The translations under genes and the position numbers were made by a program. Under the pieces are notes generated by a model. The model was not told where the DNA came from. It saw only the letters and a list, made by a program, of their open reading frames with translations, and searched no databases. A stretch of DNA of 64,000 nucleotides, taken from Opitutia bacterium ISCC 52. Its GTDB lineage: Bacteria; Verrucomicrobiota; Verrucomicrobiia; Opitutales; UBA2995. Shown piece after piece: positions 46,832 through 55,889 of the stretch. The stretch is from contig CP076040.1 in NCBI GenBank assembly GCA_014529675.2, positions 1,426,001-1,490,000 on the forward strand, read 5' to 3'. Position 1 is the stretch's first letter; the number at the start of each line of letters is the position of its first letter.

Positions 46832-46905
46832 GAAGGATTATCTGGGAGCATCTTGGATCTTATTATTTCAGATTGCCATAACAGAATCTTGAAATGGATG
46901 GGTTG

Positions 46906-46978
46906 TGTAGGAGAGGAGCTTGCTCCCGAATCGACTGCTCAAAGACTTTTCTAATCGGGAGCAAGCTCCCTTCCTACA
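46906..46978. repeat. REP-like inverted pair (TGTAGGAGAGGAGCTTGCTC)
   Basis: TGTAGGAGAGGAGCTTGCTC at the left and GGGAGCAAGCTCCCTTCCTA at the right enclose about 25 bases in the divergent region between the PLP enzyme and the PepE-like gene. Core resembles family A with GGGAGC in place of GGCAGC. Confidence 0.75.
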
Positions 46979-47049
46979 TTTTATTTTACAGAAAACGTCT
47001 TTCGGCTTGGAACCTAACATGGCAGCAACACACAGTATAACTTTGTAAT

Positions 47050-47850
47050 ATGATATTTCGCCGACTTTCCATTTCTTTCATTCTTATTTTTATTCCTATG
47101 ATTGCTGCATACGCGACTCCTGAGCTATTAACCTCCCCACAAGCTAAGATCCTCGTTTGTGGCGGAGCCATGATGAATGGAAATCACTTTGCTGATTCGG
47201 TGATCCCGGCAATGACGGAGCACTACGGTGAATCCCAGCATGTAGCTCTGGTTTTGCACGCAAATCATCCGGGCGATCGAGATAAGATGGAACGGCGCTT
47301 GAAAGAGGCATTTGCTCACATAGGAGTTCCACAAGCGACCTCACTCCATCAGATGGAAGTGTCGAGGACCCTGGATTTTCTCCGAGAAGTGGATGCGATC
47401 TTCATTGGAGGAGGGGATACCTTTGCATTACTTCGGGATATGAGAACGACAGGTCAGCTGGAAGTCATTCAGCAGCAGGCTTTAAAAGGAATACCGACAG
47501 GAGGAACGAGTGCAGGAGCCAATGTGCAAGGACCCGTTATTGGTACCACAAATGACTTTCCGGTTAATGATATTGCTACACGTGATGCCTTGTCTTTATT
47601 TCCGGCTTTGATCAATCCCCACCATCCTCAGTCAGAAGACGAACAGAGATTTGCCAGCCGTGAGTGGAAGATTCACAACTACCGACGTTGGCATCCAAAC
47701 GAAATTGTTTTGGCCTTAGGAGATCGTTCGATTGCCGTATTGAAGAATGGCAAAGTGACTCTTCCCTTGGGCCCCGCCTGGCTTTATAACTCTGAGGAAG
47801 CTCGCTACCTGGTATCCGGAGACGCGATACCGGAGTTGGATGTGAAGTAA
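47050..47850 (+). CDS. Secreted peptidase E/cyanophycinase-like serine hydrolase (S51)
   Basis: 266 residues with a signal peptide (ISFILIFIPMIAAYA). The nucleophile is Ser154 in GGTSAGANV, preceded by the FIGGGDTFALL strand-turn, with TTNDFPVND and a PHHP histidine downstream, as in the S51 aspartyl-dipeptidase/cyanophycinase family. PepE cleaves Asp-Xaa dipeptides and is usually cytosolic; here it is exported. It is monocistronic, flanked by REP-like pairs on both sides. Confidence 0.85.
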   Translation: MIFRRLSISFILIFIPMIAAYATPELLTSPQAKILVCGGAMMNGNHFADSVIPAMTEHYGESQHVALVLHANHPGDRDKMERRLKEAFAHIGVPQATSLHQMEVSRTLDFLREVDAIFIGGGDTFALLRDMRTTGQLEVIQQQALKGIPTGGTSAGANVQGPVIGTTNDFPVNDIATRDALSLFPALINPHHPQSEDEQRFASREWKIHNYRRWHPNEIVLALGDRSIAVLKNGKVTLPLGPAWLYNSEEARYLVSGDAIPELDVK

Positions 47851-47870
47851 ATCGTTTGGTATTTGGGAAC

Positions 47871-47988
47871 TGTAGGAGCGGGTTTACCCCGCGATCATTC
47901 AATAGCCTTTATTCAATCGGGGGATTACCGAGGAGGATTACGACGACACCTCAACAAGTGGAGCGCGGAATAACAACCCCCTCCTACA
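47871..47988. repeat. REP-like inverted pair, family B
   Basis: TGTAGGAGCGGGTTTACCCC then GCGAT at the left, with a distant right arm (GAGCGCGGAATAACAACCCC then CTCCTACA). The left unit is very like the classic Pseudomonas REP core GTAGGAGCGGGCTTGCCCGCGA-type unit. It sits between two convergent genes and ends one base before the fuconolactonase-like stop. Confidence 0.8.
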
Positions 47989-47989
47989 A

Positions 47990-48883
47990 TTAAATCCTAT
48001 AAAACTTCTCCGCGTTATCGTGAAAGAGCATCGCCCGCTCTGCATCTGAGAAATCAGCTGTGATCGCATCGTAAGCATTCCATACCGTTTGGTAGTCGCT
48101 GAAGAGGCAATCTACTGGAAAGTTACTGGCGAACATACAGCGGTCAGCTCCGAAGGATTCTATGAGATCGATCACGAATGGTTGAATGCTCTCCGTAGTC
48201 CATTGATGGTCGCACATACCAAGACCGGATATCTTGGCAGCGACATTGTTACAGGAGGCAAGCTGCTTCATGGCTGATCGCCAGGCGTCGATGTTCTCAG
48301 GATCCCGATCGGCTGGCATCCCTGCATGATTCAGAATGATCGGAATGTTTGGGTAGCGTTGGGCGAGTCGGATCGCGACCGGGACTTGATGATAGAAGAT
48401 TTGTAGATCAAAGCTGAGGTTGTGGGCTTCCAGAAGGCCATAATTAGAGCACCAACTTTCGTCCTTCATGAAATCTCGTTCGGACATGTGCCACGCTTCA
48501 TTGGGATGTCGATTGAGGATCTGTCGAATACCGCGAACGTTTTTGTATTGGCAATGTTGTGACAGGGTTTCTCCTACATTAGGATCCGCCAGGTCCGCGA
48601 AGGCTACAATCGCATGGGGATATCCTGGCGATTCGGGATCATCAGCCAGGCTCTGCAACCACCGTGACTCTTCAACAGGATCGGATGGATCTCGAAAGCA
48701 CTGAAGATGTACGGACTTCGCGAGTTCCCAGGGTCCGGCCTCTGAGACAATATCCGGTGGAAAGTAATCGCGTGGAAGTTGGGATGGTTTTCCCCACAGT
48801 AATTCCAGACTCTCGTCTGCGAGCCAGGTGTATTTGTCGTTGGTTACGTTCCAGAAGTGATGATGTGTGTCGATAATTTTCAT
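47990..48883 (-). CDS. Amidohydrolase, L-fuconolactonase-like (COG3618)
   Basis: 297 residues, no signal peptide. The motif IIDTHHHFWN opens the protein, then the WLQSLADDP and NVRGIRQILNRHP blocks, LSFDLQIFYHQ, ILNHAGMP and FASNFPVDCL near the end, the full order of COG3618. Relatives open sugar lactones (L-fuconate, rhamnonate, pyrone-dicarboxylate). With the adjacent SDR and DapA-like lyase it could form a cytosolic oxidative deoxy-sugar route: dehydrogenase, lactonase, then aldolase. The SDR lies upstream on the same strand. Confidence 0.85.
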   Translation of the reverse strand: MKIIDTHHHFWNVTNDKYTWLADESLELLWGKPSQLPRDYFPPDIVSEAGPWELAKSVHLQCFRDPSDPVEESRWLQSLADDPESPGYPHAIVAFADLADPNVGETLSQHCQYKNVRGIRQILNRHPNEAWHMSERDFMKDESWCSNYGLLEAHNLSFDLQIFYHQVPVAIRLAQRYPNIPIILNHAGMPADRDPENIDAWRSAMKQLASCNNVAAKISGLGMCDHQWTTESIQPFVIDLIESFGADRCMFASNFPVDCLFSDYQTVWNAYDAITADFSDAERAMLFHDNAEKFYRI

Positions 48884-48930
48884 TGGAGTATTAGTTCTCT
48901 AAATTGAATTTATTTTTCGCCATGCTTGAT

Positions 48931-49020
48931 GGGTAGGGCGATTTCGCCGAAAGCGCTGTTCTCGTTACGGCCCGTGTTGGTGTCTCACTCCGTTCCTCGA
49001 AACGGCGATTGAGCCCTACC
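48931..49020. repeat. REP-like inverted pair, family C
   Basis: GGGTAGGGCGATTTCGCCGA with AAGCGC at the left and CGGCGATTGAGCCCTACC at the right, separated by about 40 bases. It is the clearest family C pair and lies between the fuconolactonase-like gene and the SDR gene. Confidence 0.75.
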
Positions 49021-49080
49021 TTTTTCAGCGTATTTATGTATGGTTTAATCAGTATTCCAAATTCGTAACAAAGATTGAGA

Positions 49081-49842
49081 TCATTGGGCAGTAAATCCTC
49101 CGTCTACTGGCACGAGGGCGCCAGTCATAAAAGAAGCTTCAGTTGAATTGAGAAAGTAGACGACATTAGCAATCTCTTCAGGAGATGCAATTCGTCCGAG
49201 AGGGATCGTATCCGTCTCGGCTTTCCAGGCCGTTTCCTTATCGCCATCGTAGTGTTTATTACCGAGGTCCGTGAAAATCTTTTCTTTCAGAGGTGTCTTA
49301 ACAGTAGCCGGGCAGATGGCATTTACACGAATACCAAGTGGACTCAACTCCACTGAGAGAGACTTTGCCAGTTGTGCGACTCCTCCCTTCGATGCTCCAT
49401 AGGCAATCGAACCTGGTTTGCCTGCGAACACTTGGTCTGAAGCCATCAAGACCATGCTACCTTCTCCAGCGTCGCGCATGTAAGGAGCCACTGCTGCCAC
49501 CACGTAGAGTGTTCCTTTCAGGTTAATATCGATGATTGCGTCGATATCTTCATCTTTAAGATCAAAGAGACTCGATAGGCGTTGGATGCCGGCATTTGAA
49601 AACAACACCGAGGGTGGGCCGAATGATTCAACTGCGCTTGTTACGGAAGCTTCCACCGCTTTTCGGTTTCGAACATCGGTTTCAAAAAAGGTGACAGTTC
49701 CGTGATGATCTTCCTGGCACAGTTTCAGACTGGCTTCTTTTTCAATATCGAGTAGTGCCACATCAAAGCCCTCTGAGGCATACTTTCTTACTGCGGCAGC
49801 TCCAATACCAGTGGCACCGCCTGTGATTATGGCTAAAGGCAT
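49081..49842 (-). CDS. Short-chain dehydrogenase/reductase
   Basis: 253 residues, a complete classical SDR: TGGATGIG (7-14), SNAG (82-85), Ser135, Tyr148 and Lys152 (YGASKGG), and the standard C-terminus (GRIASPEEIANVVYFL, SFMTGALVPVDGG). It probably oxidises a sugar or polyol hydroxyl with NAD(P). It resembles L-fucose/L-rhamnose dehydrogenase-type enzymes in context only. Flanked by REP-like pairs; same strand as the lactonase and the lyase. Confidence 0.9.
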   Translation of the reverse strand: MPLAIITGGATGIGAAAVRKYASEGFDVALLDIEKEASLKLCQEDHHGTVTFFETDVRNRKAVEASVTSAVESFGPPSVLFSNAGIQRLSSLFDLKDEDIDAIIDINLKGTLYVVAAVAPYMRDAGEGSMVLMASDQVFAGKPGSIAYGASKGGVAQLAKSLSVELSPLGIRVNAICPATVKTPLKEKIFTDLGNKHYDGDKETAWKAETDTIPLGRIASPEEIANVVYFLNSTEASFMTGALVPVDGGFTAQ

Positions 49843-49898
49843 GGTTATTTTTGTGTCAGTTCTTGAGATGAGTTTGTTGGTTTAGCCAACGATACAAA

Positions 49899-49966
49899 TC
49901 GACAGCAAGCTACCTCCTACACACGAAGTTCGAAACTCAATTGTAGGAGGTAGCTTGCGGCCGAAT
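49899..49966. repeat. REP-like inverted pair, family A
   Basis: GACAGCAAGCTACCTCCTAC and TGTAGGAGGTAGCTTGCGGC enclose about 20 bases. Same family as 38489-38556 and 40566-40634. It lies between the SDR and the lyase gene. Confidence 0.8.
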
Positions 49967-49982
49967 TTAATATCTACGGGTT

Positions 49983-50915
49983 TCATTTGTTCGTAAAAAG
50001 GAAAGCCAGCTCTTTCTGGAAAATGTCTGTTATGCGTTCCACTTCTTCCCCGGGAACTCGCGACAGCGGCCAACGAACATCGGGCGTCATGGGTCCCCAA
50101 CCACCTGCAGTTGCCAACGTTTTGTCCAACGCGCAATCGGCATACCTGCCGCGGATGTGGGCTATGGCTTTATCGAATACATCGAAAATGTGGGCTTGCT
50201 CTTGAAGGGCTTTTTCAGGATTGGATTGAATGAGATGTCCAAGGCGAACAGCGCCCTTTGGAGAGAGGCAGGCCAGGTTGGAATAGCTGCCACTGGCACA
50301 TCCATGGATGATTCCTGTGGGAAGTCGTACCCCAGCAACAAATACACTTACCTGGTCTGCTACCTTTTGCATCTCCTTGTGCCAGGCATCGTCGCCCCCT
50401 GCCACCTTGATGCCGATGATGCCATCAATGGTCGAAACCAATTCAAACCACTCTTTGTGGTTCAATACTTTGCGGGCGTTAGGTGGATTGTAGACGACAA
50501 TTGGGATGGGTGCGGCCTCAGCCACCATTCGAATTAGAAAAGCTGCGATCTCCTCTTGTGTGTGGGGAATCCGCTCAGGCAGGATGACTTGGAACGCGCC
50601 TGGTAGCAGGTCGCGAGTCTGTCGGATTCTTTGCAACGATCCACTTGCATGGGCATGGGAAGCACCGATTTGAAAAGGGATACTTCGCGCTTCACAGAAG
50701 TTGGCAATCGTTCTTGCCAGTTTCAGGAACTCCTCCTCACTTTGGCTAAAGAATTCTCCAGCTGTTCCATTGAAATAGATGCCGTCAACTCCGGCTTCCG
50801 CAAATATGTCCAACTGTTCATCCACGTGCTTCCAAATGATCTCGTTTCGCTCATCGAGCGGGAGAAGAATGGTAGCCCAGGTGCCTTTGAGAGTTTGCGG
50901 GGTGAGTGGATTCAT
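49983..50915 (-). CDS. DapA/N-acetylneuraminate lyase family aldolase
   Basis: 310 residues. The carboxylate-binding loop GTAGE is at 50-54, the catalytic tyrosine is Tyr143 (VVYNPP) and the Schiff-base lysine is Lys171 (GIKVAGG). The class I pyruvate aldolase fold is complete. The family includes sialic acid lyase, dihydrodipicolinate synthase and 2-keto-3-deoxy-sugar aldolases; residues do not settle which. Nearby sialidase-like proteins and an SSS transporter would fit sialic acid, while the SDR and lactonase would fit a keto-deoxy acid. Confidence 0.85.
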   Translation of the reverse strand: MNPLTPQTLKGTWATILLPLDERNEIIWKHVDEQLDIFAEAGVDGIYFNGTAGEFFSQSEEEFLKLARTIANFCEARSIPFQIGASHAHASGSLQRIRQTRDLLPGAFQVILPERIPHTQEEIAAFLIRMVAEAAPIPIVVYNPPNARKVLNHKEWFELVSTIDGIIGIKVAGGDDAWHKEMQKVADQVSVFVAGVRLPTGIIHGCASGSYSNLACLSPKGAVRLGHLIQSNPEKALQEQAHIFDVFDKAIAHIRGRYADCALDKTLATAGGWGPMTPDVRWPLSRVPGEEVERITDIFQKELAFLFTNK

Positions 50916-51136
50916 AGCTGATTAATAATCTGAGCTCGAAATGACACCTTCCATGCTCTCACGAGCATGGCTACTTTGTAGCATCGGTTCGTGTTCACGA
51001 CCGGAGGGAGAAGGCCTGACAACCGATGACCGATTGACTGAATCGTTTCATCTATTCTGTTCATATACCACTACTCCAAAAATTCCTCGCTGTCGAACTG
51101 TAGGCGAACGATATCCGGTGAATTTCCAAAGAGTGC

Positions 51137-52210
51137 TCAATAGGTGAAAATGTTTAAGAGTTTTCTGTCATCTTTTTCCACAAGAACAGGAGCTGTATAA
51201 TACCCGTCGGTCACTTCGCCTCGTTCCTCATTATCTAATACAAAGTGTTTTTCGACCTTGAAGGTTTCAGGGTCAAAACGAAGCAGTGCCATTTCCATCG
51301 GGATCTCACGGTAAGGAGGTGGAAAATTCCGCCCCATCAGAAAATAGGCTCCGTCGTAGGTCATGAGTCGTGGACGTCCGATGTAGGCACCGATGGACTC
51401 GTTGTTCTCGGTTAGGTTGGACTCCTTAATCAGTTTGAAATGCTCATCAACCTGGTGGAGGGGCACCATCAAGTCGTAACCTCTTGTCGCCACTAGAAAA
51501 CCGCCCTCGTAAGGAAGCAGACTGCTTTCGTTAATACGGATATCTCCAAACTCTTTGCTCAGGTTGTTAATGAAGTTCCAAGTCTTTCCATTGTCGTCCG
51601 TATAAAGGGCATCCACCGTGCGTCTGCCTCCTGCCAGATACTCGAAAGTCATTATCAAAGCATACAGGCTTTTCCCTATGATCACTGAATCGAACAAGTA
51701 TCCGTATTCCACGCCGTCAATGATACCGACGCGTTCGAGTGGGCCAAAGCTCTCGCCATTATCTCGACTGATAGCACCGAGTAAGCCCATGCGGAAATGC
51801 TTCCCCTCTTTATCCAGATGCTGTGCGTCGATGTAGTTCCCCAGTGATCCATCAGGAAAACGTACCCATTGTCCCATTTCCATGATACCTTCGGGGACGC
51901 CTAGGTGAATGGGGGCTTGAATGGCTTTACCGCTTATGAGGTCGAAACGTACGATCTCAATTTGGGAACCTGGATCCCAGCCATGATCGGTCCCTCGCTT
52001 ATAGGCCAGCATGATCTCATCTTCGCCGGAGGAAACGATTTAAGGGAACGCCAGGTAGTCCATCGTTCCCGTTCCACGGTAGGAGGCGATGGTTTCTTCG
52101 ATCTTATAGTTTGGCGTGAGCGGAACCGGCGCCCTTGGTTCTGCAGCAGTCAGCCATTTTGAGGCCAATAGGAAAATGACTATGTTGGAGGATTTGTTTC
52201 GAAATGTCAT
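51137..52210 (-). pseudogene. Sialidase-like BNR protein, tandem copy broken by in-frame TAA
   Basis: A second copy of the gene at 52212-53342, starting at an ATG one base after that gene's stop. A signal peptide (IVIFLLASKWLTAAE) is visible. A TAA (52040-52042, codon 57) interrupts MDYLAFP-x-IVSSGEDEIMLAYKRG, aligned with HYVAFPAIVPVNEDEILISYKRG in the intact copy, so alanine or a similar residue is expected. The frame then runs clean to a TAG-type end at 51137, with Asp boxes (SRDNGESF, TDDNGKTW). Identity to the upstream paralogue is high and collinear. Losing one copy after duplication is ordinary. Confidence 0.9.
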
Positions 52211-52211
52211 C

Positions 52212-53342
52212 TCACTTCAGAAAGTCAGCGCTGTCGAATTGCAATCGAATCAGATCCGGAGAACCACCGAAGATAGCCCGGTAGTCAAAAACGTTCAGGA
52301 GGGTGCGGTCAGGCCCTTCAAATATAATAGGGCAGGGATAATATCCGTCGGTCACCTTAGCGCGTTCAATGTTATCCAAGACAAAGTGTTTTTCGACTTT
52401 AAGGTCTTCGGGATCGATTCGGAAGAGTCCCAACTCCATGGGGATCTCGCGGGTTATCGTTCTCCAGTTGCGGCCAATCAGGAAATACTCACTACCATAA
52501 CTGAATAGTCGTGGCCTGCCAACGTAAGAGTCCATGGTAGGCGTATCGGTTGTTAGGTTACGTTCCTTGATAAGATTGAACTCACGGTCCACTCGATGCA
52601 ATCGCTGCTGGTTATCGTAACCACGCGTCGCTACCAGGAACCCATCATCATAGGCAATCAGGCTGCTTTCGTTGATTCGAATGTCTCCAAATTCTTCGCT
52701 CAGGTTTTTAATGAAATGCCAGGTGCCTCCATTGTCATCGGTGTATAGTGCATCGACCGTTCGTCGACCGCCCTCCAAGTATTCAAAAGTCATGATGAGG
52801 GCATAGACACGTTGCCCCAAAGTCACGGAGTCAAAGAGGTAACCGTACTCCACGTCTTCGATAGTACCGACTGGTTTGAGAGCATCAAAGGTCTTCCCGT
52901 TATCCTTGGTAATCGCTTGCTGTAAACCGATGCGCGTATGTTTTCCGTCTTCTACAATCTGAGCGTCTATGTACGTGCGAAGCGATCCGTCCGGAAACCG
53001 GATCCATTCACCCATTTGCATGATAGTGTTGGGAATGCCCAGTTGGATGGGTTCCCGAGTCCTCTTTCCGCTTTCCAGATTAAAGTGAATGACTTCAAGG
53101 ACAGCCCCTATGTCTCGAGCATGAGCATTGCCTCGTTTGTAAGAGATGAGAATCTCGTCTTCGTTAACTGGAACAATGGCGGGGAAGGCGACGTAGTGGT
53201 TGGTTTCCTCTCCTCGGTAGCTTACCAGTGCCTCTTCTTTGATAAACAAAGGACTGGAGGGCATAGGTGGCTTCGGCTTGGTCGCATGGGAGCAAAGAGG
53301 GATTAAGAAGAGAGTGGGTAAAACCGATTTCCAGGGTATCAT
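52212..53342 (-). CDS. Secreted sialidase-like BNR propeller protein
   Basis: 376 residues with a signal peptide ending near CSHATK. Asp boxes TKDNGKTFD and YTDDNGGTWHF, with several propeller-blade repeats (EILISYKRGNAHARD, RIGLQQAI, VALIMTFEYLEGGRRTVDALY), fit the exo-sialidase-like BNR family. The classic sialidase arginine triad is not obvious, so the substrate is open. It is the first gene of a tandem pair with the broken copy and is divergent from the truncated SSS transporter, sharing a control region with it. Confidence 0.85.
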   Translation of the reverse strand: MIPWKSVLPTLFLIPLCSHATKPKPPMPSSPLFIKEEALVSYRGEETNHYVAFPAIVPVNEDEILISYKRGNAHARDIGAVLEVIHFNLESGKRTREPIQLGIPNTIMQMGEWIRFPDGSLRTYIDAQIVEDGKHTRIGLQQAITKDNGKTFDALKPVGTIEDVEYGYLFDSVTLGQRVYALIMTFEYLEGGRRTVDALYTDDNGGTWHFIKNLSEEFGDIRINESSLIAYDDGFLVATRGYDNQQRLHRVDREFNLIKERNLTTDTPTMDSYVGRPRLFSYGSEYFLIGRNWRTITREIPMELGLFRIDPEDLKVEKHFVLDNIERAKVTDGYYPCPIIFEGPDRTLLNVFDYRAIFGGSPDLIRLQFDSADFLK

Positions 53343-53347
53343 GAATA

Positions 53348-53418
53348 GGTGATACCATAAAACGAATGAGGGTTGTCAGCAAAACTTATTGTTCTGTAAG
53401 TTAAATAACGGTGATACC
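53348..53418. promoter_or_regulatory. Two GGTGATACC repeats in the divergent sialidase/transporter promoter
   Basis: GGTGATACC occurs at 53348-53356 and again at 53410-53418, 62 bases apart. The second copy is part of a perfect palindrome, AACGGT-GAT-ACCGTT; the first has weaker arms. The GGTnnnACC layout fits FadR/UxuR-type GntR operators. The region is the only promoter space for the sialidase pair and the transporter, so a shared sugar-responsive repressor is plausible. Confidence 0.5.
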
Positions 53419-53421
53419 GTT

Positions 53422-54420
53422 ATGTGTCTTGCCTTTTTTCTCCAGATTCTTCCAAGCCCCATACTATTGATTGTTTCTACACGTCTTTTCCTGAGTAGGC
53501 CATTTTGGTCTTTCGTTGTATTTCTATTCTTTCCACTGCTCGCTCAGGCGGCTGAAAGTGGGCCAGCTGTGAGCAATCCAAGTTCAAGCGGACTGGCCGT
53601 TATCGATTGGGTGATTATTGTTGGTTATGCCTGCTCGACACTTTTTCTGGGCTGGTGGTTCGCGCGGAAGCAGAAAAACACCAAGGAATATTTTGTAGGC
53701 TCGGGAAATATGAATCCGTTGCTGATTGGCGTTTCGCTGTTCGCCACTCTGCTTAGCACGATCACTTACCTGGCTGCGCCTGGAGAGTCGTTGGGTAAGG
53801 GGCCGGTTTATATGACCAATCTACTTGCTTACCCGTTTATTTTCCTGGTGGTAGGTTTTATCCTCTTGCCGATTTATATGCGGCAAAAGGTAACCAGTGC
53901 CTACGAGCTGCTTGAAAACAAACTCGGGATCAGTATTCGTTTGTTGGGTGCCTTCTTGTTTCTGGCGCTTCGCTTATTCTGGATGTCGTTACTGATTTTC
54001 CTGACCGCCAAGGCCATCACCATTATGATCGGGGTAGATGAGAGCTACATTCCCTGGATTGTTGTGGTGACTGGGGCCTTTGCGATTACCTACACCTCCT
54101 TAGGCGGATTGCGCGCTGTTGTCATCACCGATCTTATGCAGACGCTCCTACTCTATGGAGGGGCGCTATTGGTTATAGGAACGATTACCGTGAAGATGGG
54201 CGGCTTTGGTTGGTTTCCCATGAAATGGCAAACAGACATCTGGGACTCTCAACCCTTGTTTAGTCTCGATCCTTCCACGCGTATCACCGTGTTTGGTACC
54301 ATTTTGTCAGTATTTATTTGGTACTGCTGTACTTCAGGCGGAGATCAGGTCTCCATCCAGCGTTTTATGGCGACCAAGGATGTCAAAGCAGCTCGAAAGG
54401 CGATCGCAAACTTGCGATGA
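53422..54420 (+). pseudogene. Truncated sodium:solute symporter (SSS family)
   Basis: The N-terminal 330 or so residues of an SSS transporter, with the signature KEYFVGSGNMNPLLIGVSLFA-type sodium-site region, LLSTITYLAAPGE, and DLMQTLLLYGGALLV. It ends after helix 8 or so at KAARKAIANLR with a TGA at 54418-54420; the family needs about 480-560 residues and 13-15 helices. At the end it runs into the antisense 5' end of another gene, so the 3' half has been lost by a rearrangement or misassembly. SSS members import sialic acid, sugars or solutes. Confidence 0.8.
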
Positions 54421-54506
54421 TGTGGATGAGCAATCCGCAACACCATGATGAGGAAGGCTCCCGCTGCGCAGAGGGTTGCGAGAAGCAGCAAGCGTTGATA
54501 GGTCAT
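54345..54506 (-). pseudogene. 5' stump of a fourth gene in the sulfatase operon
   Basis: Immediately after the sulfatase stop (TAG 54507-54509) an ATG at 54506 opens a frame starting MTYQRLLLLATLCAAGAFLI, a clean signal-peptide-like start. Within about 30 residues it enters the antisense of the SSS gene and ends meaninglessly at TGA 54345. It is therefore probably the beginning of an exported protein whose body is missing, joined to the SSS fragment near 54410-54425. Confidence 0.5.
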
Positions 54507-55880
54507 CTATACCGGTGACGGCAAGCGGATCGGATCCGGAAGTATACCATTAAGAGGTAGGTCTTCACCCAATTTGGAGCGTAGGGCCTCGAGCTCTTTT
54601 CTTAGTTCATTGCGCTTGGCCTTGTAGTTGGATTGGCCCACCAGATTGTTTAGCTGATACGGATCCTTCTTTAAGTCGTATAGAATCCAGTCACCCTCCA
54701 TGTGATAGGCGTAAACCCAATCCTTGGTGCGGATGCCACGCCAATCACAGCCGGGGCCACCTCCGTTGTGGGTGTTGAAGAGGAAAGCCGAATCACGTGT
54801 CTCTTTGCTTTTACCATAGAAGACCTGTGATTGATCAATGCCTTGGACCTGTTTAGGAATATTGGCTCCGGAAAGGCCGAGTAGGGTCGGCATCAAGTCG
54901 ACGGATGACACGATCCAGTCGCGCTTTTGACCGGCTTTGATTTTTTCTGGATAACGTATGATAAAGGGAACGTTGATCGATTCCTCCCAGGGGCGCTGTT
55001 TCAGGCGGTGGCCCTGCGAACCCAGCATATCCCCGTGGTCGGAGGTGAAGACGAGGATGGTATTGTCAGTCAGCCCATGCTCTTCCAGTTCGGCTGAAAT
55101 ACGGCCAACGCATTCATCAAGGCTTGTGACCATCGCGTCGTAATGGAGCAGCTGGTCTTCATCTTTTTTGGCGCGAGGGGGCACGTTGGGTCGATCTTCT
55201 AGGGCTCGCCCTTCATACTGTTTAACAAAACGATCGGGTGCTTTGTATGGATTGTGAGGTGGACCGTAAGAGACCGCTAAAAAAAACGGATCTTCGCGAT
55301 GCTTTCTAATATACTCAATCGCTACATCGGTTTGCACATCGGGTTCCCAGTCGTCGACAACGACGGGTTCAGTGTCGTCATTGATCCAATACTCCGTATC
55401 GAAATGTTTGTGAGAGCAATTCCGTACGGCCCAGAAATTCCAATTGCGGCGATCTTCCTTGGCGACCGGGTTGTTACGGTGTCCTGCCAGGTGCCATTTG
55501 CCGATGTAGCCCGTGTGGAAACCAGCTTCCACCATTTGATCGGCAATGGTGGTTTCGGAATTGGGTAGCTTTATGTCGTTATGAACGACGCCCGTGGCAT
55601 GACCGTATCGACCTGTCATCAATTGCCCACGGTAAGGGGTGCAGACGGGCGAAGCGGCAATCATATTGGTTACCAGTAACCCGTCGTCCGCGAGTTTATC
55701 CAAGTTGGGTGTGATGACCTGTGAATTGCCCATGCAGCCCATATCGTGAGCTCTCATTTGGTCGGAAAAGAGAAAGATGACGTTAGGGCGCGAGTGATGA
55801 TCGGCACGCAATAGGGCAGGAGTGGTTGCTGTTGCTGCGATGCCAGCTGCGGCCGTTTTAAAGAAATCTCTTCGTTTCAT
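54507..55880 (-). CDS. Tat-exported sulfatase, choline-sulfatase/PMH-like (CTPYR)
   Basis: 457 residues with a twin-arginine signal (KRRDFFKTAAAGIAATATT). The metal site FSDQMRAHD, with Gln in place of the second Asp, is typical of the choline-sulfatase/phosphonate monoester hydrolase side of the family. The formylglycine site is Cys80 in CTPYR, with GKWHLAG and FTSDHGDML. Third gene of a three-sulfatase operon, nine bases after the previous stop. Substrate unknown. Confidence 0.92.
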   Translation of the reverse strand: MKRRDFFKTAAAGIAATATTPALLRADHHSRPNVIFLFSDQMRAHDMGCMGNSQVITPNLDKLADDGLLVTNMIAASPVCTPYRGQLMTGRYGHATGVVHNDIKLPNSETTIADQMVEAGFHTGYIGKWHLAGHRNNPVAKEDRRNWNFWAVRNCSHKHFDTEYWINDDTEPVVVDDWEPDVQTDVAIEYIRKHREDPFFLAVSYGPPHNPYKAPDRFVKQYEGRALEDRPNVPPRAKKDEDQLLHYDAMVTSLDECVGRISAELEEHGLTDNTILVFTSDHGDMLGSQGHRLKQRPWEESINVPFIIRYPEKIKAGQKRDWIVSSVDLMPTLLGLSGANIPKQVQGIDQSQVFYGKSKETRDSAFLFNTHNGGGPGCDWRGIRTKDWVYAYHMEGDWILYDLKKDPYQLNNLVGQSNYKAKRNELRKELEALRSKLGEDLPLNGILPDPIRLPSPV

Positions 55881-55889
55881 TTTTGGGTA

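Noticed and set aside
49983-50915. Firm call as sialic acid lyase
   Set aside because: The residues that separate sialic acid lyase from other DapA-family aldolases cannot be read reliably by eye and the neighbours also fit a keto-deoxy-sugar route.
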